From Phycisphaerae bacterium (GTDB lineage Bacteria > Planctomycetota > Phycisphaerae > Sedimentisphaerales > Anaerohalosphaeraceae), in NCBI GenBank assembly GCA_021736615.1, contig JAIPFN010000208.1, positions 1 to 10,523 on the forward strand: 10,523 nucleotides of DNA, written 5' to 3'. Both the position numbers and the translations under genes were made by a program. Positions within the stretch are counted from its first letter, which is position 1. Each line of letters opens with the position of its first letter. Of the stretch, positions 1 through 5,407 are shown in pieces. The notes under the pieces are model-generated. The model was not told where the DNA came from and did not search any database. It saw nothing but the letters and a program-made list of their open reading frames with translations.

Positions 1-1
1 G

Positions 2-265
2 GTCGAGCAGATCGGACCTATGAAATACCGGCTAGACGGAAACCTGTCAATACACGACTGGGCCAACGTATTCGGGATAGACCCGGACGAGAGCAGGATG
101 TCGACCATCGGAGGGCTTACTACCGCCCTGCTTGGCAAGATACCGAAACCAGGCGATAAGACTGTCATCAAAAACTTAACGCTGACCGTAGAGAATGTTA
201 AAAAGCGAAGGATCGAAACAATCGTTCTTTCTTTGGAACCTTTAAGCGAACAGGAGGATCAATAA
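2..265 (+). CDS. C-terminal part of a CNNM/CorC-type DUF21-CBS membrane protein (5' truncated by window edge)
   Basis: The reading frame is open from the first bases (V-E-Q-I-G-P before the first Met at 20), so this is the end of a longer gene. The 87 visible residues match the CorC_HlyC transporter-associated domain that closes HlyC/CorC (TlyC) proteins. Characteristic pieces are MKYRLDGNLSIHDW, then a T-x-G-G-L-x-x-x-L-L-G-K-I-P-x-x-G-D block near the middle, then a final beta strand with a K-K-R-R-I-E-T pattern. In the family this domain follows a DUF21 membrane domain and a CBS pair, which would lie upstream. The family is linked to Mg2+/Co2+ transport or efflux, but the exact substrate cannot be read here. 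The next gene starts 4 bp after this stop and is a paralogue, so the two are probably co-transcribed. The internal Met at 20 is not taken as a start because it falls inside the domain. Confidence 0.85.
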   Translation, partial: VEQIGPMKYRLDGNLSIHDWANVFGIDPDESRMSTIGGLTTALLGKIPKPGDKTVIKNLTLTVENVKKRRIETIVLSLEPLSEQEDQ

Positions 266-269
266 CACA

Positions 270-1283
270 ATGCTCCTGACGCTGCAAATCATCGCTGTTT
301 TTATACTGATCGCACTGGGCGGATTCTTCTCCGGTTCGGAAACGGGGGTGTACCGGCTTAGCAGATTTCGGCTAAGACTGGGCAGCGAACAGGGCAAGAA
401 ACTTTATCAGATGCTCAGCAAAATTATGGCCGACTCCCAGGGGCTGGTGTTCGCGATATTGATCGGAAACAACCTGGTAAACTATCTGGCAACGAGTACC
501 GTTACTATGATAATTCTAAATACCAGGATTCATGAGCAGGCGGCCTTTTATGCGACTCTGATAATGACGCCGGTTCTGTTTACATTTTCCGAGGTGATCC
601 CGAAAAACATTTTCTATTACCGCTCCGATACGCTTATGCCGAGGATCGTGCCGGCGCTCTGGATGTTCAACAAGTTATTTACGGTTACCGGGACAGTTTG
701 GCTCCTAAAGCTCATATCCTCTTTCTTTACCAGTTTGTTCGGAGCCGCCGCGGATGCATCGACTGCAATCTCGGCAAGCAGAGCCGGGCAGATCAAACAG
801 ATCATCCACGAAACACGCGAGGAAGGCATTCTAAGCAACTTACAGAACGATATAATTAACCGCCTGCTGAAAATGCCAAATATAAATATCGCACAGGTAA
901 TGACGCCAATCTCCAAGACAGAGATGATCAACCTGCACTCGGACAGAGGGGCCGTGCTTAAAATACTTGGCCGTTCCGTATTTACTCATCTTCCGGTTTA
1001 TGAATCCTCCAAATCGAATATCATCGGATTTATACGAATTTATGACGTCCTCGCCGACGACAGTGAGTTCAAGGATCTTCGCAACTTTGTAATGCCGCTG
1101 GAAACTTTTAGCGCTACAACGCCGGTCATCGAAGCAATGAACATCATGCGAAAAGAAAACCTCAAGATAGTCCTGGTAGGCGGTGAGGCGAACGCAAATC
1201 AAAAAAAGCCCCAACGGGCATTAGGCATAGTAACGATGAAGGACCTGGTCGAAGAATTGACGGGGGAACTGGCACAGTGGTAG
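270..1283 (+). CDS. CNNM/CorC-like DUF21 and CBS-pair membrane protein lacking the CorC_HlyC domain
   Basis: This 337-residue inner-membrane protein opens with a DUF21 (CNNM) domain. The family signature G-G-F-F-S-G-S-E-T-G is at residues 17-26, with hydrophobic segments near 4-22, 58-83, 91-112 and 130-158. A CBS pair follows: CBS1 at about 208-262 (starting V-M-T-P) and CBS2 at about 273-332 (V-M-P-L, ending G-I-V-T-M-K-D-L-V-E-E-L). Relatives are linked to divalent cation (Mg2+/Co2+) transport or efflux, with CBS domains sensing nucleotides; the substrate here is unknown. It ends right after CBS2, so it lacks the terminal domain that its upstream neighbour has. An AGGAGG at 252-257, inside the end of the upstream gene, supports the ATG at 270, although the 12-nt spacing is slightly long. 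The gene converges on dacB. Confidence 0.88.
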   Translation: MLLTLQIIAVFILIALGGFFSGSETGVYRLSRFRLRLGSEQGKKLYQMLSKIMADSQGLVFAILIGNNLVNYLATSTVTMIILNTRIHEQAAFYATLIMTPVLFTFSEVIPKNIFYYRSDTLMPRIVPALWMFNKLFTVTGTVWLLKLISSFFTSLFGAAADASTAISASRAGQIKQIIHETREEGILSNLQNDIINRLLKMPNINIAQVMTPISKTEMINLHSDRGAVLKILGRSVFTHLPVYESSKSNIIGFIRIYDVLADDSEFKDLRNFVMPLETFSATTPVIEAMNIMRKENLKIVLVGGEANANQKKPQRALGIVTMKDLVEELTGELAQW

Positions 1284-1287
1284 AATC

Positions 1288-1353
1288 AAACTGACCTTTC
1301 GGCCAGTTTGGAATTACGAATTACGAATTGAAGATTCGGCCTGCGGCCGAGGC
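1288..1353. repeat. Intergenic repeat, copy 1 (two hairpins flanking AATTACG heptamers)
   Basis: Order of parts: a hairpin with arms AAACTGACC (1288-1296) and GGCCAGTTT (1301-1309), one A-C mismatch and loop TTTC; then AATTACG heptamers (two, plus a degenerate AATTGAA) at 1312-1332; then a hairpin with arms TCGGCC (from 1336) and GGCCGA (to 1350) around loop TGC. A second copy with the same order is at 9526-9600. This copy fills the gap between two convergent genes, so the hairpins may also end transcription, although no long T-run follows on either strand. Confidence 0.75.
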
Positions 1354-1360
1354 TATTTCA

Positions 1361-2758
1361 TTAAAAGATCGCTTTTACTATGTCGTTTATCGCGGTTCTT
1401 ACGTATGACCCGCCGCCTTCGGTTAATATGCTGAAGATGTAATCTCCGTCGTCGGTTTTTACATATCCGGAGAATGCTCTTACGCCGCTTATGTAGCCGG
1501 TCTTTGCGAATACTTTGCCTTTGTATTTCGGTTCATTGAAATATTTGGCGGCCGTTCCTTCGACGCCGCCGACGGCTAGCGAGTCGATATAAAGCCTGCT
1601 ATTGTCGCTGTGGTACATGCGGGTAAGAACCCTTGCGATAGCATCTGCGGTGAGGCGATTTTTTCTGCTTAGACCGCAGCCGTCGTCAAAACAATACTGA
1701 TCGTCTTTGATTCCCAGACGATTAAGATACCGCCCTGTCAGGACAAAGCCGTGCTTCCATTCTCCGTTGATCTTGCCGCTTGTGTGTTCGGCCGATAGGG
1801 TTTTGACCAGAGATTCGGCTGCTAAATTGAAACTGTCTTTGTTGCAGCGGGCAAGGACGTCTGTTAGCGGGGTGCTGTAGACTTTTAATATCTCAATACC
1901 GGGGTCATTCTTTACGTACTTTTCCTTGACACTGCCGGTGACTTTGATCCCTCCGGCATTTAAACGCTCGGAAAGAACGGTGCCGAAAAACATCGCCGGG
2001 TTTTCTATGGCGACTTCTACACCTTCGGCGATTCTACATTTGCCCTTGAGGATAAGTTTGTTTGGTATGCTGTTGCGATACGCTCCGATGCCGCTGTTGC
2101 CCTTGGATATACCCCTGATCTGGTTTACGATCTTAACGTATTTCGTCGAAGGATACATGCTGACTCTAGCGGTTGAACCGGAACGGTTGACTTTGATCGT
2201 CACGCAGTTCTGGTTGAAGTTCAGGCCGCTTACTTCGCACGAATAGGGGCGATTGAGTTCGTCAAGCGGCCAGCTTGGGTGGACACACCTGTTATCGAAA
2301 AACGTGCTGTCAACAACTACACCGTCAACGGATTGAATTCCTTTAGCTTTGAGAATCTTTATGATGTCGTCGAATAACCAGTTTTGCTTTCTGTCGTATT
2401 TCGCATCGTTTATTTCGTCGCAAAACAGCGGGTCGCCGCCGCCGATGACGACAAGCGTATTGCCAAGCATCGCAAGAGTGGTCTTGAACTGGTAATCGGC
2501 GCCAAGAAACTCCAGGGCAGCGGCTGAAGTAACGATTTTCATATTCGAGGCAGGCATCAACAGTTTGTTTGGGTTTCTCTTGTAAACGATCTCACCGCTT
2601 TCGGCTTTGATGATCTCGATACCAAACTCAACGCTCTCGAGGCTCTTTTGTAAAACGACAGAATCAACGCGGCTTGAAATGCTCGCCGAAGCCGTCTGGC
2701 CAACAAAAACACAACAAAGCAACAACACAAATATTCTTTTTTGCAAATTTATAATCAT
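1361..2758 (-). CDS. dacB: D-alanyl-D-alanine carboxypeptidase/endopeptidase (PBP4, peptidase S13)
   Basis: This secreted penicillin-binding protein of 465 residues trims or cleaves peptidoglycan cross-links in the periplasm. All three active-site motifs of the serine-acyl enzyme family are present: S-x-x-K at 71-74 (S-N-M-K), S-x-N at 309-311 (S-F-N) and K-T-G at 419-421 (F-A-K-T-G). The long insert between the first two motifs and the G-G-D-P near 107-110 are typical of DacB/PBP4. The N-terminus is a signal peptide: K/R residues, a hydrophobic core, and an A-S-A cleavage site near residues 23-25. The start is set at the ATG (2756-2758), which gives a clean signal peptide and has an AAAGAG-like site upstream. 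A TTG 12 codons further out (2792-2794) is open but less likely. The gene diverges from larC across an overlapping promoter pair and converges with the CNNM-like gene. Confidence 0.95.
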   Translation of the reverse strand: MIINLQKRIFVLLLCCVFVGQTASASISSRVDSVVLQKSLESVEFGIEIIKAESGEIVYKRNPNKLLMPASNMKIVTSAAALEFLGADYQFKTTLAMLGNTLVVIGGGDPLFCDEINDAKYDRKQNWLFDDIIKILKAKGIQSVDGVVVDSTFFDNRCVHPSWPLDELNRPYSCEVSGLNFNQNCVTIKVNRSGSTARVSMYPSTKYVKIVNQIRGISKGNSGIGAYRNSIPNKLILKGKCRIAEGVEVAIENPAMFFGTVLSERLNAGGIKVTGSVKEKYVKNDPGIEILKVYSTPLTDVLARCNKDSFNLAAESLVKTLSAEHTSGKINGEWKHGFVLTGRYLNRLGIKDDQYCFDDGCGLSRKNRLTADAIARVLTRMYHSDNSRLYIDSLAVGGVEGTAAKYFNEPKYKGKVFAKTGYISGVRAFSGYVKTDDGDYIFSILTEGGGSYVRTAINDIVKAIF

Positions 2759-2815
2759 AATTGCTCTTTTAACATAAATCAGCCGAGTTTTCAAGAACCG
2801 GTACTACATTTCTGC

Positions 2816-2843
2816 TTGATTAAACAAAATGTCTATTTATAAT
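2816..2843 (+). promoter_or_regulatory. larC promoter (sigma-70 type)
   Basis: TTGATT (2816-2821), a 16-bp spacer and a perfect TATAAT (2838-2843) lie upstream of larC, giving a leader of about 70 nt. GAGG at 2913-2916, 5 nt before the ATG, is the ribosome site. The promoter sits on an inverted repeat with arms TTGATTA (2816-2822) and TAATCAA (2840-2846). Confidence 0.65.
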
Positions 2844-2846
2844 CAA
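2819..2846 (-). promoter_or_regulatory. Candidate dacB promoter, overlapping the larC promoter
   Basis: Read on the minus strand, TTGATT (plus 2841-2846) and TTTAAT (plus 2819-2824) are separated by 16 bp. The predicted start of transcription lies about 55 nt before the dacB ATG. The -35 hexamer is the mirror image of the larC -35 because the site is an inverted repeat. The -10 matches consensus at four of six bases, so this is the weaker of the two promoters. Confidence 0.45.
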
Positions 2847-2921
2847 CGCTCTTAGTTGCATTTTTATTCGTCAATGAGGCTTGGAGTTACTTTTTTTGCA
2901 TAAATTCAATATGAGGATATT

Positions 2922-4124
2922 ATGAAAATAGCGTATTTTGATTGTTTTGCAGGTGCGGGCGGAGATATGATCTCTGCTTGTCTGCTTGATGCTGGCTGCG
3001 AGAGGCAATTTCTGATCGAACAGTTGGCAACTCTCGGCATTGAAGACCTCAAGATCGAAATTGAACCTGCAATGAGGTCTGGAATCGCGTGCTTATCTTT
3101 TAAACCCGTCGCACCGGATAAGCAGCGTCATAGAAATCTTAGCGATATTGCGAAGATGATCAGCGAAAGCGGCATCAGCGACAAGGCAAAACGCGACGCG
3201 ATAGAGATTTTCAACACGCTCGCCAATGCCGAAGGCAAAATACACGGGAAAGACCGCAACGAGATCCATTTCCACGAGGTCGGGGCAGTCGATTCTATCG
3301 TCGATGTCGTCAGTGCGTGTGTTGCGATAGACGCGATGAAAATCGATAAAGTAATCTGCTCGCAGCTGTTTGTCGGGGCGGGAACTATCAATATCGCACA
3401 CGGAAAAATGCCTGCGCCGGCACCGGCGACGGTGGAAATTCTAAGAATAGCCGGCGCACCCATCCAGGGCGGTCCGGTTGTGGCAGAAGTGCTTACCCCG
3501 ACTGCGGCGGCGATCCTGACACACTTTGCCGACGATTACGCTCCATTTCCACAAATGACCATCGAGGCTGTCGGATATGGAGCCGGAACCATGAAATTTG
3601 ACGAGGTGGCAAATATTTTGAGGGTGGTTATCGGACAGTCAGCAGAAATATTTGACACCGAAGCAGACTCGGTATGTCTTATCGAGGCAAATGTCGACGA
3701 CAGCAGCGCAGAAGTGATCGGATATGTCACAGAAAAACTCCTAAGTGCCGGTGCACTAGATGTTTATACGACTGCAATACAGATGAAAAAAAACCGGCCA
3801 GCGGTAAAAATATCTGTCATAACAAGCCATAACAAAGTTGCGGAAATCGAAAAGATACTCTTCGACGAGCAAATCACTTTGGGAATCAGGAGGCAATTAC
3901 TCCAAAGAAAAACACTTAGAAGGCAGACTGTGTCCGTAGAGACTAAATTTGGCAAAATAAATATCAAGGCAGGAATAAGAGATGCCGAGATAATATCAGC
4001 AAAGCCTGAGTTTTCGGACTGCGAAAAGGCGGCAAAACTTCATGATGTGCCGCTAAAAATCATCCAGAAAACCGCGATGGAGGCTTTTGCGGCCAGAAAA
4101 GACCAAGATGCTGGCGAAGTTTAA
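2922..4124 (+). CDS. larC: LarC: nickel insertion enzyme for the nickel-pincer nucleotide cofactor
   Basis: This 400-residue protein matches LarC, the CTP-dependent cyclometallase that places nickel in the pyridinium-3,5-bisthiocarboxylic acid mononucleotide made by LarB and LarE. The finished cofactor serves lactate racemase (LarA) and related epimerases/racemases. Visible motifs: Y-F-D-C-F-A-G-A-G-G-D-M at 5-16; I-H-F-H-E-V-G-A-V-D-S-I-V-D at 115-128, with His116 and His118; A-H-G-K-M-P-A-P-A-P-A-T at 159-170; E-A-N-V-D-D at 255-260; and M-K-K-N-R-P at 288-293. The family often has M-N-P-E after N-I/V-D-D, whereas S-S-A-E occurs here. In Lactiplantibacillus plantarum larC is read through a programmed frameshift (larC1/larC2); here N- and C-terminal parts are in one frame. 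No larA, larB or larE lies in the window. Confidence 0.95.
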   Translation: MKIAYFDCFAGAGGDMISACLLDAGCERQFLIEQLATLGIEDLKIEIEPAMRSGIACLSFKPVAPDKQRHRNLSDIAKMISESGISDKAKRDAIEIFNTLANAEGKIHGKDRNEIHFHEVGAVDSIVDVVSACVAIDAMKIDKVICSQLFVGAGTINIAHGKMPAPAPATVEILRIAGAPIQGGPVVAEVLTPTAAAILTHFADDYAPFPQMTIEAVGYGAGTMKFDEVANILRVVIGQSAEIFDTEADSVCLIEANVDDSSAEVIGYVTEKLLSAGALDVYTTAIQMKKNRPAVKISVITSHNKVAEIEKILFDEQITLGIRRQLLQRKTLRRQTVSVETKFGKINIKAGIRDAEIISAKPEFSDCEKAAKLHDVPLKIIQKTAMEAFAARKDQDAGEV

Positions 4125-4185
4125 GCTCTTTTATGTGTTATATTTATAAAAATTTTGCTTTTTCCGGTTTTTATCATCGGTTCTA
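4125..4185. other. A/T-rich spacer after larC
   Basis: I see no gene in this spacer. It is A/T-rich with short T-runs but has no GC-rich hairpin, so a clear larC terminator is not visible before the next promoter. Confidence 0.5.
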
Positions 4186-4214
4186 TTGACATAAGGCGGC
4201 GGCATTGATATAAT
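4186..4214 (+). promoter_or_regulatory. Perfect consensus, extended -10 sigma-70 promoter
   Basis: TTGACA at 4186-4191, a 17-bp spacer, and TATAAT at 4209-4214 match the housekeeping consensus at all twelve positions with optimal spacing. The TG at 4206-4207 also makes it an extended -10 promoter (TGATATAAT). Transcription would start near 4221. It points toward pyrK, with two terminators in between. Confidence 0.85.
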
Positions 4215-4220
4215 CCCGTC

Positions 4221-4331
4221 ATAGCTGGGCCAAAGAATCAGGAGTCCGGAAAATGATCTCGAATATAGCGGCTTTTTGCCGTGGCATGCTTCCGGAATAT
4301 CAGTGGATGATTATTCCGGAAGTTTTTTTTT
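4221..4331 (+). ncRNA. Short leader or small RNA of about 110 nt upstream of pyrK
   Basis: The limits come from the consensus promoter (start near 4221) and the T-run of the first terminator. Pairings found by eye: CTGGGC (4225-4230) with GTCCGG (4244-4249), including two G-U pairs and placing most of the AGGAG ribosome site in the loop; GCGGC (4268-4272) with GCCGT (4278-4282) around a five-U loop; and the terminator stem. TCCGGAA at 4245-4251 can instead pair with the 5' arm of the terminator (TTCCGGA, 4290-4296), giving an antiterminator-like alternative. I could not match it to SRP RNA, a PyrR site or a riboswitch I know. It may be an attenuated pyrKD leader or an independent small RNA. 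Confidence 0.6.
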
Positions 4332-4360
4332 GCTCCAGTGCACCTTTTAAGGGCGGCTGA
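4253..4360 (+). CDS. Candidate 35-residue leader peptide lying across the first terminator
   Basis: This ORF has an ATG at 4253 preceded by AGGAG at 4240-4244 with 8 nt between, better than most ribosome sites in the window. It begins MISNIAAFCRGML and ends S-A-P-F-K-G-G before TGA at 4358-4360. Codons 13-23 form the hairpin of the first terminator and the next codons are its T-run (V-F-F-C), so a ribosome close behind RNA polymerase would keep the hairpin from forming. The U-run 4273-4277 lies just upstream of the hairpin. In enterobacteria pyrL uses this kind of layout (U-rich pause site plus leader ORF overlapping the terminator) to respond to UTP. The sequence is not recognisably homologous to PyrL; the parallel is in layout only. 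It could be a chance ORF. Confidence 0.4.
   Translation: MISNIAAFCRGMLPEYQWMIIPEVFFCSSAPFKGG
4289..4331 (+). terminator. Intrinsic terminator 1 (attenuator candidate)
   Basis: The perfect 11-bp stem CTTCCGGAATA (4289-4299) with TATTCCGGAAG (4312-4322) encloses a 12-nt loop and is followed by nine T residues (4323-4331). It lies about 140 bp before pyrK and inside the small leader ORF. Confidence 0.92.
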
Positions 4361-4369
4361 AATGCTTTT

Positions 4370-4429
4370 ACTTCATTTGTGAGTCTGGGTCTGCTCTTGA
4401 AAGCAGACCTCAAAAATGAAGTTTTTTTT
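4370..4429 (+). terminator. Intrinsic terminator 2, long hairpin just before pyrK
   Basis: The outer stem is ACTTCATTT (4370-4378) with AAATGAAGT (4414-4422). The inner stem is GGTCTGCT (4388-4395) with AGCAGACC (4402-4409) around a 6-nt loop. Eight T residues follow (4422-4429, the first also closing the stem). pyrK starts 42 bp later. A 6-codon ORF, ATG at 4362 to TGA at 4380-4382 (M-L-L-L-H-L), covers the 5' outer arm, has AAGGG at 4349-4353, and starts one base after the stop of the upstream leader ORF. Confidence 0.88.
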
Positions 4430-4471
4430 ATAAACATCATAAAATCTTAAGTCTTGTAAGCACAGTGAGTT

Positions 4472-5407
4472 ATGGAAAACACAGCTAAAAACACAGACAA
4501 AACCATCTCGACTGCGACAGTTCGCAGCAATCGCCCTCTCGGCCCATGCTTTTATCGCCTCAGCCTTGATCTCGACGAAGCCGGTTCCATGGCATTTTCG
4601 GGCATTAATCCGGGTCGATTCGTCGAACTTCGCCTCTCGGAACTGGCGATTCCGCCTTCTAGGGCCATACCGGAGAAACTTACCGATACTGCTCAGCGAA
4701 AGATCATTCTTTCCAGGCCGTTTAGCCTTTGCGATGTCAAAAAGGGAGATGGAAAAGTCACCATCGACATACTTTTCAGGGTTCTTGGTGCCGGGACTGT
4801 CAGGATGACGACTCTGAAACGCGGTGACCCGCTGACGATCATCGGCCCGCTTGGCAACGGCTTTAAGATCGACGAAACTAAAACCAATGCCCTTCTTGTA
4901 GCCGGCGGTCTTGGCGCTCCGCCGCTGCAGCACCTGGCAAACTATATTAAGGTGAATTTCCCGAATATGCGTGTTGTCGCTTTTGCCGGTGCACAATCTT
5001 ACAGCGAACTTCCCTTTACCGTTCTGATCGACAATGAAGAAGGGCTGTTTCTCGAAGAATTTTCCAGGATGCGTGTCGAGTCGCATATCGCGACAGACGA
5101 CGGTTCGGCTGGGTTTAAAGGCTTTGTTACGCAGCGACTGGCCCAGTGGATCGAAGAACATGAGCCTAATACGTCAGGCAGCATAATTTACAGCTGCGGG
5201 CCGGAACCGATGCTTGCAAGCGTTGCGAAACTGGCCGCCGAGCATGACATTGACTGCCAGGTGTCCATGGAAAGCATGATGGCTTGCGGGATCGGGCTTT
5301 GTCAGAGCTGCGTGGTTAAGGCGAATACGCCGGACGATGAAACTTCGTACAAGCTCTGCTGCCAGGATGGGCCGGTATTTGACAGTAAGGATATTGACTT
5401 TGGATAA
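4472..5407 (+). CDS. pyrK: Dihydroorotate dehydrogenase electron-transfer subunit (PyrK)
   Basis: This 311-residue iron-sulfur flavoprotein passes electrons from PyrD to NAD+ in pyrimidine synthesis (class 1B enzyme, cytoplasm). The ferredoxin-reductase fold is clear: the flavin motif R-P-F-S at 82-85; G-A-G-T at 106-109; the nucleotide site G-G-L-G-A-P-P-L at 145-152, where many relatives have A-P-L preceded by another residue; and S-C-G-P-E-P-M-L at 241-248. The C-terminal 2Fe-2S cluster uses Cys272, Cys277 and Cys280 in C-G-I-G-L-C-Q-S-C, plus a cysteine just before Q-D-G-P-V-F (Cys297, with Cys296 beside it). At 311 residues it is somewhat longer than typical PyrK, with an N-terminal extension of about 12-15 residues. 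The start has only a weak ribosome site. The stop overlaps the pyrD start. Confidence 0.95.
   Translation: MENTAKNTDKTISTATVRSNRPLGPCFYRLSLDLDEAGSMAFSGINPGRFVELRLSELAIPPSRAIPEKLTDTAQRKIILSRPFSLCDVKKGDGKVTIDILFRVLGAGTVRMTTLKRGDPLTIIGPLGNGFKIDETKTNALLVAGGLGAPPLQHLANYIKVNFPNMRVVAFAGAQSYSELPFTVLIDNEEGLFLEEFSRMRVESHIATDDGSAGFKGFVTQRLAQWIEEHEPNTSGSIIYSCGPEPMLASVAKLAAEHDIDCQVSMESMMACGIGLCQSCVVKANTPDDETSYKLCCQDGPVFDSKDIDFG
5387..5391 (+). promoter_or_regulatory. Ribosome binding site that sets the pyrD start
   Basis: AAGGA lies 8 nt before the TTG at 5400, within the last codons of pyrK. It favours TTG 5400 over the in-frame TTG at 5394 (2-nt spacing) and the ATG at 5337, which lies upstream of it. 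Confidence 0.7.

Noticed and set aside
1312..1332. CRISPR or tandem satellite array from AATTACG units
   Set aside because: Only two or three 7-bp units with no spacers; it is a part of the composite intergenic repeat.
2759..2794. TTG start for dacB 12 codons upstream
   Set aside because: It would put extra polar residues before the signal peptide; the ATG at 2758 has a better ribosome site and a typical signal peptide.
4240..4260. PyrR binding site in the pyrK leader
   Set aside because: AGTCCGG matches the start of the PyrR motif (ARUCCNGNGAGGYU), but the GAGGYU part is absent.
4221..4331. SRP (4.5S) RNA
   Set aside because: GTCCGGAA resembles the SRP apical motif, but the flanking conserved bases and central position in a long rod are missing.
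4373..5161. 262-codon minus-strand ORF
   Set aside because: It lies antisense to pyrK, whose flavin, NAD and Fe-S motifs make the plus strand the true coding strand; its translation shows no recognisable domain.
5337..5399. ATG 5337 as pyrD start
   Set aside because: It would overlap pyrK by about 70 nt and add residues unlike PyrD; AAGGA before TTG 5400 fits better.
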